Positions 19,580 to 28,202 of a stretch of DNA of 64,000 nucleotides are shown here, one piece after another. The translations under genes and the position numbers were made by a program. The first letter of the stretch is position 1, and every line of letters starts with the position of its first letter. Source of the DNA: Flavihumibacter fluvii. Its GTDB lineage: Bacteria > Bacteroidota > Bacteroidia > Chitinophagales > Chitinophagaceae. The stretch covers positions 768,001-832,000 of the forward strand of contig NZ_CP092333.1 of the NCBI RefSeq assembly GCF_018595675.2, given 5' to 3'. A model generated the notes under the pieces. It saw only the letters and a program-made list of their open reading frames with translations. It searched no databases and was not told where the DNA came from.

Positions 19580-20742
19580 GTTTGGCAGGACGGGAATGAA
19601 GGATGGTAAGCCATGAGCCGGGACAGAGCGCCGGCGCAGTGCCTTGAAAGAGCCTTGATAGTGCCGTGAATTTGCCCAAAAACTGCCTGCAAAGGGCTGC
19701 CAGGTGCCTCCCTACCTACGGAAAACCTAGTCGAAAGTGCCGAAATACCTACGGAAAACCTTGACAACATTGCGTCGGGCATGGGTAATTCCCGCAATGT
19801 CGCTGCGCCAACTACGGGAAATGGGGTCTTGGGCGACCAGGTTTGGGTCATTTGGACAGGTTTGTGTGGCTTTTTGTGTTTTTGGGGTAAGAAAGAGGGG
19901 TTAGATCTACCTGTTGTATGCTGTCATGCAGGCTGGTGGCGGATTTACGAGGTTAAGGCTGGGTTTGACATTTTATAATACCTTGAAAATAAGGGCATTG
20001 ACCGGACTAAGGGTAGAATTTGTATAAGCTTTGCATAAGGTGGGCATTAAGGTCTGCATAGCCAGTACATAAGCCCGACATAGCGTTAACATAGCCGGTG
20101 CAGTCTAATCTAAGTCTCATCTAAGCTTCATCTAATAGTCATCCTATAGCCGTTGTATAGGGTGACTGGCGGCTGTATAGCTTTTTTAGGATTACCCGGA
20201 TCGGGTGTATAGTAATTCCAGGGTTAATTGGTTAGCCTGTATAGCTATTTCAGGACTAGACATTATTTTGGCCTCCTTTAGGCTTCCCGGCGGCCTGCAG
20301 CAGGCTTGAAACAGGCTTCCGGAGGGCTTCCGGCAGGCTTCAAATAGGCTTATGGAAGGCAAATGGAAGGCTTGTCGAAGGCTTTATAAAGGCTTGACAG
20401 CACCATTTGTCGGGGAATGTTGACAGGGTTTGTACAGCACAATAATTTGTTGGCGAACAATCAGATCAAATGAAAGCGAATTAAACAATAGTAACCGTAA
20501 AGGTGGGGCCGTGAATTTATGTGTCAATTAAGTATAATGGTTGTTCCCTGCGTTTGGAAGCCTTCTATTGAAATCTCTTGTTTCGCGTGAAAAACTGTCA
20601 AGAACCGACAATATGTGTTTTATATTCTCTAACCTTTAAAATCCGATTGTCCCTACGACAATATGAATAGTATAATTTTAATCAATTGGCTGGCAATACT
20701 TAGGTTAGTAAGGAAAGATCATATAATTGCATAAATATTAGC
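19580..20742. other. Non-coding leader between recombinase and array
   Basis: 1163 bp with no credible gene on either strand. Two copies of ACCTACGGAAAACCT start at 19714 and 19747, exactly 33 bp apart. GCC triplets recur at 19641, 19652, 19663, 19674 and 19685-87. The stretch from about 20024 to 20395 has strong 11-bp periodicity and is listed separately. An integron would have attI in this position, but I cannot identify one by sequence. Confidence 0.6.
20024..20395. repeat. Degenerate repeats phased at exactly 11 bp
   Basis: Short words recur every 11 bp. ATAA/ATAG/ATTAA words start at 20024, 20035, 20046, 20058, 20069, 20080 and 20091. TCTAA words start at 20109, 20120 and 20131, with TATAG at 20145 and 20156. 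AGGCTT-like words start at 20280, 20302, 20313, 20324, 20335, 20346, 20357, 20368, 20379 and 20390. Only the first 4-6 bases of each unit are kept and the rest varies. The period is not a multiple of 3, so this is unlikely to be a coding signal. The function is unknown. Confidence 0.85.
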
Positions 20743-20749
20743 GTTGTAC
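20743..20749 (+). other. First cassette junction (attI/attC-like core GTTGTAC)
   Basis: This is the left edge of the array. GTTGTACGCC here is the exact reverse complement of GGCGTACAAC at 21408-21417, which closes the same cassette. No palindromic half-site lies upstream, so this is where an attI-type site would be. The upstream bases (ATTAGC) do not resemble the attC right arms. Confidence 0.65.
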
Positions 20750-20755
20750 GCCATT

Positions 20756-21406
20756 ATGAACCCTAAAGTGCAAGTTTTACTAAAGTTTGGTGAGTTGCCC
20801 CATATTTCCGAATTGCTACAATTCGGAAATGTTTTTATTAATCCTTTAAGCTATTTTAAAAAGTCGATAAATCATGGACGATTCGACAAGACAGAAGGGA
20901 GGTTTTCACTTACACATCTGGACTCACCAAAGCTAGAATTAAGGCTGAATGAAAATTCTGAGTGGAGACCAATAAATGTTCTGACTGCTCAATTGAATGA
21001 ATTTGGAAATGATGAAAGAATAAAGTCATATTCACTTTTTTATATAACAGAAGAAGAGACAAAAAATAATATTCCTTTTGAGTTGAGTTTGGAAATGAAA
21101 AAAATGGGTGATTATTTTTTATTAATAACTAATCCGAATGAGTTTATGAAGAGAATTGAGGCTCATCTCAATGCATTAGGATTAAATTTTAATTATTCTA
21201 CTGTAAATTATTATGACCCTACTGTAAATCATCAAAATTTAGGATTTTTTGATAAACCTCAACAATTTGATTATCAAAAGGAATTTCGAATTATAGTTGA
21301 ATCAAAAGTGCCTGGACCTTTAGAATTTAGTATTGGTTCATTGAGGGACATTGCAGAGCTTATGAATTCCCAAAATTGCCAAGGTTTTAATTTCAGTTGG
21401 AGGTAA
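20756..21406 (+). CDS. Cassette 1: hypothetical protein
   Basis: 216 residues, with no signal or membrane segment. ATG 20756 is only 13 bp from the core site; an in-frame TTG at 20744 lies inside the core itself and is not a likely start. The N-terminus (LLKFGELPHISELLQFGNVFINPLSYFKK) recalls a loose family seen in phage-defence and mobile regions, but I cannot name it. The C-terminal half includes EFRIIVESKVPGPLEFSIG. The composition is strongly AT-rich compared with the genes before 19.6 kb. The stop is 1 bp before the closing site. Confidence 0.75.
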   Translation: MNPKVQVLLKFGELPHISELLQFGNVFINPLSYFKKSINHGRFDKTEGRFSLTHLDSPKLELRLNENSEWRPINVLTAQLNEFGNDERIKSYSLFYITEEETKNNIPFELSLEMKKMGDYFLLITNPNEFMKRIEAHLNALGLNFNYSTVNYYDPTVNHQNLGFFDKPQQFDYQKEFRIIVESKVPGPLEFSIGSLRDIAELMNSQNCQGFNFSWR

Positions 21407-21407
21407 C

Positions 21408-21604
21408 GGCGTACAACAGTGCAGTTTGGCGCTAGTGGGGCGGACGAGAAAAAGATCAGAGGTAGTAAAGGACCTATCATCAGTTTCAACGGAAGTGCAA
21501 TATTGGACTTTGGTAAGTAAATTTCAACAGTAAATCAATAATCAGCGGTAGTGCGGGCGGACGAGCATAAATTCCCCACCATCGCCAAGCTGCCGCCGTT
21601 GGCT
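21408..21604 (+). repeat. attC-like site 1
   Basis: Left box GGCGTACAAC at 21408 and right GTT at 21598 (190 bp between them). The arms AGTTTGGCG and CGCCAAGCT pair. The left box matches the start of cassette 1, not of cassette 2. It is almost identical to site 4. Confidence 0.82.
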
Positions 21605-21614
21605 GTAATTTTAC

Positions 21615-22361
21615 ATGACCCGTATGACATCAACAACATTAATTATCATTGCAACCGCTTCGATTGTTTTGGGTGGACTTTTTTTCCTTAAAAAGATATC
21701 AACTGACACGTCAAGAACTCAAGCATCTACACCAACGACACAATACAATATTGATGACGCTGAAAAATTTGTAAAAAGACTGACCGAATTAGGTTACTTT
21801 AAATATGCAGACCCAAAGGACGTTGACACATTGCAAAAGCATATGGTAAAGGAATATGACCCGACAAATGAATTAGTTTCTATTTGGGATGACGACAGGC
21901 CGACACCAAAAGATTTCAGGTACTATTTCTGCGACAATGAAAATCTTTTTGAAGAAGGAGGACTGACAGATATTCTTAAAGACTTAAAACCAACGTTTGA
22001 AAAAATTGGCTTAACGATGAAAGTGACAGACCATTATGAAGTTTGGGACAATGCTAAAAAGTGGCTTAATCACACAATCACAATTAATGGGACAAAGTAT
22101 ATTGTTTTTAAAAATTTCACAGAGATTGGTTGGGGTGAAGCTGTTCAAAGACTTGTTGAAATCTTAAACAGTGAGTTGACAAAGCAAAATAAAGAAGACA
22201 GAGTATATCCAGTTAGTGGTGGCAATGACGGAAGAATAATTTTCCTTTCAGAAGAGCAGTTTAAATACATTGACAGTGTCTATAGAAATCCAAATTGGAA
22301 GCCACTTCGTTTAATGGATTGGTGCAAAACAATGGGCGTAAAGTATATGTCGGTGGACTAA
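21615..22361 (+). CDS. Cassette 2: membrane-anchored hypothetical protein
   Basis: 248 residues, starting 17 bp after the core; ATG 21624 is an alternative. One N-terminal membrane segment (TLIIIATASIVLGGLFFL) is followed by a soluble domain of about 210 residues without a family I recognise. That domain is rich in charged residues (FRYYFCDNENLFEEGGL, GGNDGRIIFLSEEQFKYID). The topology is probably N-in with the domain in the periplasm, or it is an uncleaved signal. The gene ends 15 bp before site 2. Confidence 0.75.
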   Translation: MTRMTSTTLIIIATASIVLGGLFFLKKISTDTSRTQASTPTTQYNIDDAEKFVKRLTELGYFKYADPKDVDTLQKHMVKEYDPTNELVSIWDDDRPTPKDFRYYFCDNENLFEEGGLTDILKDLKPTFEKIGLTMKVTDHYEVWDNAKKWLNHTITINGTKYIVFKNFTEIGWGEAVQRLVEILNSELTKQNKEDRVYPVSGGNDGRIIFLSEEQFKYIDSVYRNPNWKPLRLMDWCKTMGVKYMSVD

Positions 22362-22376
22362 AAACTACAGCCAACA

Positions 22377-22566
22377 TTGGTATTGCCAATAGTGGGGCTT
22401 GACATTGGAGCAATCAGCAGCGGTAATTTTGCTGTGCTGTGGTTCGGGGCTTGACTAACAAAGCCCAGCTTTAGTTCTTAATATTTAACTTTATCAAAAA
22501 GCAAGGCAGCGGTTCCGGCGGACGAATATAAAATTCCCCACCATCGGCAATACCTGTTCGTTGTAG
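22377..22566 (+). repeat. attC-like site 2
   Basis: Left box ACAGCCAAC matches the cassette 2 start GTTGGCTGT. Right GTT at 22560. The arms GGTATTGCC and GGCAATACC are a perfect 9-bp pair. The centre carries the GGCAGCGGTT and GGCGGACGAAT block shared with other sites. Confidence 0.82.
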
Positions 22567-22590
22567 GCAACTTGGTGACACACCCTAATA

Positions 22591-23058
22591 ATGACACAGA
22601 CAAAGGACACTTCCGTAAAAATTCTCTTTCGCTTCTTCAGCAGCGTTTTAGACCAATGGACAGTAGAAACAATGTGGGCGGACACAGTAGACGCCGACAA
22701 AGGGCTTTACAAACTTGACAGCATACCTTTTTATGCTCCTTTTGCTTCAGAAGACATTGTCTTTGCGGAGTATGACGAAACCGAAGAACGACTGACTTAT
22801 CGTAAGACTGTTGAACATTCAGGCAATTCAACAGTACAGGTGGTACTGCTTGACACGTCAATGGACATAAATATCATTCGTAACACGTTCAAAGACCTGG
22901 GCTGCATATCTGAAAAGTTGAACGACCAATATTTTGCAATGGAAATTCCTTCTGGCAAAGAATATGCTCCAATCAGGCATAAGTTGACAGAACTTGAAGA
23001 CACAGGAATTATAAGCTATGCAGAACCATACCTTGCGAAAAACCATTGGTACGACTGA
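22591..23058 (+). CDS. Cassette 3: DUF4265 domain protein
   Basis: 155 residues. The sequence KILFRFFSSVLDQWTVETMWA, followed by IPFYAPFASEDIVFAEYDE and SGNSTVQVVLLD, is the DUF4265 pattern as I know it. It is a small cytosolic protein without a signal peptide. The function of the family is not known to me; members occur as orphans in accessory DNA. It starts 31 bp after the core and ends 8 bp before the closing site, so it fills the cassette. Confidence 0.82.
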   Translation: MTQTKDTSVKILFRFFSSVLDQWTVETMWADTVDADKGLYKLDSIPFYAPFASEDIVFAEYDETEERLTYRKTVEHSGNSTVQVVLLDTSMDINIIRNTFKDLGCISEKLNDQYFAMEIPSGKEYAPIRHKLTELEDTGIISYAEPYLAKNHWYD

Positions 23059-23066
23059 CCGAAAGC

Positions 23067-23202
23067 TGCCTACAACAAGGGTATTTATGCAAGTGTGGCT
23101 GGATGTTATATATTAGGCGGAAGAATATCACGGCATCTGTTTATTTTTAATCAGCAGGAGTACTGCCAATTCCACCCCTGCATAAATACCCGACCGTTGT
23201 GC
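23067..23202 (+). repeat. attC-like site 3 (short form)
   Basis: Left box TGCCTACAAC is the exact complement of the cassette 3 start GTTGTAGGCA. Right GTT at 23196, giving 130 bp. The arms GGGTATTTATGCA and TGCATAAATACCC pair over 13 bp without mismatch. Confidence 0.85.
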
Positions 23203-23228
23203 GTCACCCTATAGAGACATTCCGATAA

Positions 23229-23948
23229 ATGAGGATAATAACCTGGAACTGCAATATGGCTTTCAGAAAAAAAGCAGAGTTTATTCTGACTCTTAAGCCA
23301 GATATTTTAATTATTGTAGAATGCGAGCATCCAGACAAATTACTTTTCAAGAGTGATATACCAAAACCATCAGACATTTTATGGTTCGGAAAAAATCAGA
23401 ATAAAGGACTTGCGGTATTTTCTTATGGCGACTTTCGATTTCAAATTCACGACAACCACAACGAGAACTTTAAAATGATAATTCCAATTAAAGTTACAGG
23501 CGGACTTTTTGATTTTAACTTATTTCTAGTTTGGGCGTACAACCCAGATGACAACGACGGAAGATACATAACTCAAGTTTGGAAAGCTATAACTCACTAT
23601 GATGAATTATTGACTAACAAACCGACAATGTTTATTGGGGACTTTAATAGCAATAAAATTTGGGACAATAAAATGCACAGATTTGGTAGTCATTCAAGTG
23701 TTGTAAAGCAATTGGAAGAAAAAAGAATTTTTAGCACCTATCATTTTCAGCACCTTCAGGCACAGGGAACTGAGGAGCATCCGACATTTTATATGTATCG
23801 ACACAAGGACAAGCCATATCACATTGACTATTGTTTCGTTTCTAGCGACATGTTGGACAAATTGCAATCTGTAGACATTGGCGAGTATGACTACTGGATA
23901 AAGCATAGCGACCATGTTCCACTGATAGTTAAATTTGACATTGATTGA
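23229..23948 (+). CDS. Cassette 4: endonuclease/exonuclease/phosphatase family protein
   Basis: 239 residues with the EEP fold motifs in order: IITWNCNMAFRKK at the N-terminus, a metal-binding VECEH, FIGDFNSNKIWD, DYCFVSSD and the C-terminal SDHVPLIVKFDID with the catalytic Asp-His. It has no signal peptide, so it is probably cytosolic. Family members cleave phosphodiesters in nucleic acids, lipids or nucleotides; the substrate cannot be told. It starts 33 bp after the core in an AT-rich cassette. Confidence 0.88.
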   Translation: MRIITWNCNMAFRKKAEFILTLKPDILIIVECEHPDKLLFKSDIPKPSDILWFGKNQNKGLAVFSYGDFRFQIHDNHNENFKMIIPIKVTGGLFDFNLFLVWAYNPDDNDGRYITQVWKAITHYDELLTNKPTMFIGDFNSNKIWDNKMHRFGSHSSVVKQLEEKRIFSTYHFQHLQAQGTEEHPTFYMYRHKDKPYHIDYCFVSSDMLDKLQSVDIGEYDYWIKHSDHVPLIVKFDID

Positions 23949-23962
23949 ATTAAGCAGGGCGA

Positions 23963-24160
23963 ACGCACAACAGTGCAGTTTGGCGCTAGTAGGGCGGACT
24001 GGATCAACAATCGGAAGTAGAATATCACCAGGCATCAGTTTCAGGGATGAATAAAATGAATCTTTGGTAAATAAATTTCAACAGAATATCAATAATCAGT
24101 GGTAGTTATGGGCGGACGTATTACAAATTCCCCACCATCGCCAAGCTGCCGCCGTTAGCT
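23963..24160 (+). repeat. attC-like site 4
   Basis: Left box ACGCACAAC matches its own cassette start GTTGTGCGT. Right GTT at 24154. The arms AGTTTGGCG and CGCCAAGCT are the same as in site 1, and the centre is nearly the same too, so the two sites probably derive from a recent common copy. Confidence 0.82.
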
Positions 24161-24176
24161 GCAATACTATTGCGAC

Positions 24177-24701
24177 ATGCATCAATTCTTCATTTGTAAT
24201 CAAGACGAAGTTGAAACCAAACTTAAGACCCTCACTCAAACAGGTACTTCTAGCGACGGTTGGACAAATTACTATATTGACAAAAATTCATATGAAGAAT
24301 GGCATTTGACGAGGTATGACTCCGAATATCATGGCGGTGGTATTCCATTACTCAAACGACTTCCTGAACCGACAATTGAAGAACTCATTAACATTGCAAT
24401 GACTTTGACTGACACAAACGACATTATCGGAGCATCACTTGAACTTTCGGAAAGAGAAAAGTATAAGAAAGAAGATTTCCGAGACAGGCTAATTAAACGG
24501 TTACTACAAGTTGACACTTCTAACTTGACTGAAATTGAAAAAGAACGTTTGAAAATAATCATCTACGAAAGCGACTTATATGACGCAACAAATCGCAGAG
24601 ATATAGTTGGAAAGCACTTTAGTGAAATTGAAAGTGACGCAGATTACTATAGGACGGCGGCTCAAAAGGCTAGGACCATACTTGAAAACATTGCCACATA
24701 A
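24177..24701 (+). CDS. Cassette 5, first gene: hypothetical protein (weak Imm27 resemblance)
   Basis: 174 residues. The N-terminal segment GWTNYYIDKNSYEEWHLTRY followed by DSEYHGGGIPLLKRLP faintly resembles immunity protein 27 (W...Y...SE.HGGG), but I would not assign the family without a profile search. The C-terminal half is helical and charged. It starts 23 bp after the core. A second gene follows after 12 bp with no recombination site between, so this cassette carries a two-gene unit. Confidence 0.72.
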   Translation: MHQFFICNQDEVETKLKTLTQTGTSSDGWTNYYIDKNSYEEWHLTRYDSEYHGGGIPLLKRLPEPTIEELINIAMTLTDTNDIIGASLELSEREKYKKEDFRDRLIKRLLQVDTSNLTEIEKERLKIIIYESDLYDATNRRDIVGKHFSEIESDADYYRTAAQKARTILENIAT

Positions 24702-24713
24702 AAAAATGATACT

Positions 24714-25253
24714 ATGACGCCGCCCGATTATTTAAACTTAACACCCGAAGAATTTGAGCTAACGGTTTTTGAATTCCTAAAAGATGTTGGTTCAAAATTT
24801 GACAAATTCGAAATAGTTCATAATTCAATTGAAACCTCACACGACGGGGCATATCAAATAGATATAAAGGCAAATTTTGAAGCTTTAGGCAGTAATATTA
24901 AAGTTCTAATTGAATGCAAGAAACACAATTCACCAATAAAGAGAGAAGTTGTACAAATCTTGAGAGATAAGTTGCAATCGTTGGGAGCACAGAAAGGAAT
25001 TATTTTTTCAACCGCAAAATTTCAATCTGGTTCTATTGAATATGCTGAGCAACATGGAATCGCATTAATAAGGATTATTGAAGGTAAGTATAGTTATGAG
25101 ACAAAATCACTTGACAAGTCAAATGTTAATTATCCAGTCGACCTTCCTAAATATGTTGGTGAATACATTTATAATGTAACAGAAAACGGTTATACCCAAT
25201 ATAACTTGTCACCAGGTTGGACTGATGGATTGCTTGAGTTCTTACAAAAATGA
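24714..25253 (+). CDS. Cassette 5, second gene: Mrr-like restriction endonuclease domain protein
   Basis: 179 residues. The PD-(D/E)xK core is visible: YQIDIKA (D50), then LIECKKHNSPI (E67, K69), followed by REVVQILRDKLQSLGAQKGIIFSTAKF, the classic Mrr_cat continuation. No separate DNA-recognition domain is obvious, so it is shorter than full Mrr. The family cleaves modified or foreign DNA. Coupling to the preceding gene (12 bp) suggests a functional pair, possibly nuclease with modulator, which is inference only. Confidence 0.85.
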   Translation: MTPPDYLNLTPEEFELTVFEFLKDVGSKFDKFEIVHNSIETSHDGAYQIDIKANFEALGSNIKVLIECKKHNSPIKREVVQILRDKLQSLGAQKGIIFSTAKFQSGSIEYAEQHGIALIRIIEGKYSYETKSLDKSNVNYPVDLPKYVGEYIYNVTENGYTQYNLSPGWTDGLLEFLQK

Positions 25254-25262
25254 AGAAGTAAG

Positions 25263-25460
25263 GCAGCTAACAATTGCATTGGTATAAGCACGGCGGACGC
25301 AATACGATTCATCGATATATTCACTGATCAGCAATAGTTTCTGCGATAGTGGTGCTACTTAAAATAAGAACTATACAATCAACTATTTATAAAGGATCAG
25401 CTTTGGTGCTAGGCAGCAGAGAATAAATGCCCTTCCTACACCAATACCTAACCGTTGGTG
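25263..25460 (+). repeat. attC-like site 5
   Basis: Left box GCAGCTAAC matches the cassette 5 start GTTAGCTGC across a two-gene cassette of 1.1 kb. Right GTT at 25454. The arms ATTGGTATA and TACACCAATACC pair with mismatches. Confidence 0.78.
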
Positions 25461-25479
25461 GCAATTTTACAGACCCTAC

Positions 25480-26055
25480 ATGCAGACAGTTGGACAATAT
25501 CAAATAGACATTTATCGTGACGAAACTTTTGCTAAAGGTTCGGTTGACAATTTACATAAATACGACTTTGAACATTTTGACGAAAGCGAGTATTTATTTC
25601 CTAAAATGTTTGGTATTAAAGTTTTTAAGGACAACAACTTATTGACAAGTGCAATTATTGGTTCAATTGGTGGCGGGACAAGAATTCATAAAACTTCAAC
25701 TATTTATGAGGACACAAGGCTTTTAATTTGTTGCTCTGACAGTGTCTTTTGTTTATCAATTCCAGACTTAAAATTACTTTGGCGGACTAAGGCGGACCAA
25801 GCAACTTGCTTTGAAATTTATAAATATCAAGATAGTTATATCGTACACGGAGAATTTGAAATTTCAAGGCTTGACAAAGACGGAAAAATAATTTGGCAAC
25901 AAGGCGGCGCAGATATTTTTACAACAATTGACGGTAGACAAGACTTTGAATTGACAGATAATTTTATTATTGCTACAGACTTTGAAAATAGAGTTTATAA
26001 ATTTGATTACGAAGGGAAAGACTTTACAGACAAATCACAATTCTCGTGGCTCTGA
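25480..26055 (+). CDS. Cassette 6: hypothetical protein, propeller-like
   Basis: 191 residues without a signal peptide. Repeated beta segments such as TRLLICCSDSVFCLSIPDLKL and YIVHGEFEISRLDKDGKIIW resemble PQQ/WD-like blades, but there are too few for a full propeller. I cannot assign a family. It starts 26 bp after the core in the leader GCAATTTTACAGACC and ends 11 bp before the closing site. Confidence 0.72.
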   Translation: MQTVGQYQIDIYRDETFAKGSVDNLHKYDFEHFDESEYLFPKMFGIKVFKDNNLLTSAIIGSIGGGTRIHKTSTIYEDTRLLICCSDSVFCLSIPDLKLLWRTKADQATCFEIYKYQDSYIVHGEFEISRLDKDGKIIWQQGGADIFTTIDGRQDFELTDNFIIATDFENRVYKFDYEGKDFTDKSQFSWL

Positions 26056-26066
26056 CAGACCAAAAC

Positions 26067-26264
26067 TGCCACCAACATGGGGTTTTATGCAAGTTGGGCT
26101 TGACAAACTAAGCTTCAGCCAATTGCAAATCCGGGCATTAGCTCGGGGCTGGACAAACATTGTTGAGCATTAGTTTTTACCTTGATCAAAATATTTTCAA
26201 TCAGCAGCGGCCAGGGCGGACGGAATTCTATTTCCCAACCTGCATAAAGCCCTGTTCGTTGGGC
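26067..26264 (+). repeat. attC-like site 6
   Basis: Left box TGCCACCAAC matches the cassette 6 start GTTGGTGGCA over 10 of 10 bases. Right GTT at 26258. The arms TTTATGCAAGTTGGG and CCCAACCTGCATAAA pair with one mismatch, which extends the stem inward. The centre includes TTTCAATCAGCAGCGG and GGGCGGACGGAATTCTA. Confidence 0.87.
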
Positions 26265-26343
26265 GCAATTAAATTCAATCAGTCCGGAATTCATAAGATG
26301 GATTGACAGCTAAAGGACTTTGTATGCATAATTATAAGAAGGG

Positions 26344-26730
26344 ATGTTTTATAATCTTAATTCAAGCAGGACATTCTTAATATCTTTGATTTTATTTTTA
26401 GTTACTATTGTTTCTTGCCAAAACAATAGTTATAAACATATTCAGCCAGAAAAGTTGATGAGTATTCCTGACAGTTCTTTTTGGGTTGGAGGAGTTCACG
26501 GAGGTAATTGGTATTATATTAAAAGTATCCATAGCCACAAAAACAATGCTTATATAAATGTCTATAGCGATCAGACTGGAGAAATAATTTTATCAAAACG
26601 GTTTATAATGGTGTGTCCTGAAGACCACATTGAGTGGATTGACGATTTAAGAACGCAGATAATTTCATTTGACGGAGAGAAAATATATATAAAATCCAAG
26701 GACGGAAATAATTATTGTTGGCTTCAATAA
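26344..26730 (+). CDS. Cassette 7: small lipoprotein
   Basis: 128 residues with a lipoprotein signal (LFLVTIVSC, Cys 25) and a mature domain of about 100 residues with GGVHGGNWYYIKSI and an aromatic-rich C-terminus. I recognise no family. It starts 86 bp after the core; no nearer start gives a signal peptide. The stop ends 1 bp before the closing site. Confidence 0.75.
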   Translation: MFYNLNSSRTFLISLILFLVTIVSCQNNSYKHIQPEKLMSIPDSSFWVGGVHGGNWYYIKSIHSHKNNAYINVYSDQTGEIILSKRFIMVCPEDHIEWIDDLRTQIISFDGEKIYIKSKDGNNYCWLQ

Positions 26731-26731
26731 C

Positions 26732-26931
26732 TGCGCCCAACAATCGTATTGGTGAAAGCAGGGCGGGACGAAGGGCAATCAGCAGTAGAATATAGGTGGG
26801 CATCGGTTAGGAGATTCTGGATATCAATAAAGTGTTTGGAATATCAATGAACAATAATTAATAAATCAGTATTGGAACCTGGCAGAATAATATGAATTAC
26901 CCTACCTGCACCAATACGCGATCCGTTGTGC
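26732..26931 (+). repeat. attC-like site 7
   Basis: Left box TGCGCCCAAC matches the cassette 7 start GTTGGGCGCA over 10 of 10 bases. Right GTT at 26925. The arms CGTATTGGTG and CACCAATACG are a perfect 10-bp pair. Confidence 0.86.
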
Positions 26932-26952
26932 GTCATTCATAAATCACCTTAC

Positions 26953-27807
26953 ATGAAGAATAAGCTTTTTATATTAACAGTTCTTGTCTTTCTCATCGGA
27001 CTTGTACAGGTGCAGGCACAACAAGTTATTCGGCTGTATTCTGGAAAAGCTCCCGGTTCTGAAAACTGGACCTGGAAAGAGCAAAATTTGGGAGGTTATC
27101 TAAGAGATGTAACGGATCCGACTTTAACGGCTTTTGTTCCTTCAAACCCAAATGGTATTGCTGTTATTATTGCACCGGGCGGCGGTTTTCATTACCTCGT
27201 TTATGAGCTTGAAGGGACTGCGGTCGCAAAGAAATTAAATGAAAAAGGAATAACTGCCTTCGTATTTAAATATCGGTTGGTGCACGAAGACCCCGTTCAT
27301 CCGTACTATAACAAAATGATGGAAACAAAGAATTTTAAAATGCTAGATTCGGTGAGTACACCCGTAATAAAACTCGCACTTCAGGATGCATTAACCGCTC
27401 TTAAGTATGTCCGCCAACATGCAGCAGAATACAAAATTGATTCTGACAAAATAGGCTTCATGGGCTCTTCTGCTGGGGGAACTGTTGCGATGTCAGTCAC
27501 CTACAATGCTTTGGACGAGAGCCGCCCAAATTTTGTGGCAGTTCTTTATGCTTATGCCAATGCTATAATCGGTTCCAAAGTCCCATCTGTGAGGACACCC
27601 ATCTTTATTGCTTGTGCCAGTGATGACGAATTCGGTTTTGCCGCCCACAATGTTCAAATCTATTCCAAATGGTTAGAGGCTAATCAACCTGCAGAATTGT
27701 ACATGTACGAAAGAGGAGGGCACGGGTTTATAATGAAAAAGCAAAATCTTCCGTGTGATAAATGGTTAGAAAGATTTACAGATTGGCTTTTAATGCAATA
27801 TCCTTAA
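26953..27807 (+). CDS. Cassette 8: secreted alpha/beta hydrolase (esterase)
   Basis: 284 residues from ATG 26953, which begins a signal peptide ending VQAQQ. A TTG at 26926 lies within the core site and is not a likely start. Hydrolase landmarks: oxyanion segment IAPGGGFHYLVYELEG, nucleophile in GSSAGG, Asp in CASDDEFG and His in RGGHGF. The pattern fits the BD-FAE/axe-type carbohydrate esterase or dipeptidyl-peptidase-like hydrolases exported to the periplasm. The substrate is unknown. The cassette has about 130 bp of apparently empty sequence between stop and closing site. Confidence 0.88.
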   Translation: MKNKLFILTVLVFLIGLVQVQAQQVIRLYSGKAPGSENWTWKEQNLGGYLRDVTDPTLTAFVPSNPNGIAVIIAPGGGFHYLVYELEGTAVAKKLNEKGITAFVFKYRLVHEDPVHPYYNKMMETKNFKMLDSVSTPVIKLALQDALTALKYVRQHAAEYKIDSDKIGFMGSSAGGTVAMSVTYNALDESRPNFVAVLYAYANAIIGSKVPSVRTPIFIACASDDEFGFAAHNVQIYSKWLEANQPAELYMYERGGHGFIMKKQNLPCDKWLERFTDWLLMQYP

Positions 27808-27937
27808 AGTAACAAAATGTACAGTTGATAGCATCAGACAATAATAGTAGGCATTCAAACACTAATTAGCGGTTTTTAATCATACCTGAGTTAGAAACAA
27901 TTTATTTTTCAAACTAATTAAAGACTTAGGAGAACGA

Positions 27938-28134
27938 ACGCACAACAAGGGGTTTTCTGCTATGCTGGCTTCAGCATATATACTGATCGACATATCGCTT
28001 ATCAGCTGTGCTCCCGGCTAAACGAATATAACCGAGCATTGGAATATAACCTCAGCTTTCTATCTATACTCAGCAAAAGTTCCAGCCTGAAGTAACACAG
28101 AATATCAGCACAGCAGAAAGCCCTGCCGTTGGGC
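27938..28134 (+). repeat. attC-like site 8
   Basis: Left box ACGCACAAC matches the cassette 8 start GTTGTGCGT. Right GTT at 28128. The arms TTCTGCTATGCTG and CAGCACAGCAGAA pair with one mismatch. This arm family recurs at site 14. Confidence 0.83.
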
Positions 28135-28202
28135 GTCATGTATGAAAATTACTTTTGTGCAAGGCTCAAATTGAAAGCGAATATTCATAATAATAATTTC
28201 TA

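Noticed and set aside
19580-20742. Small genes in the phased 11-bp region
   Set aside because: Frames there are short or antisense leftovers, and an 11-bp period shifts the reading frame at each unit.
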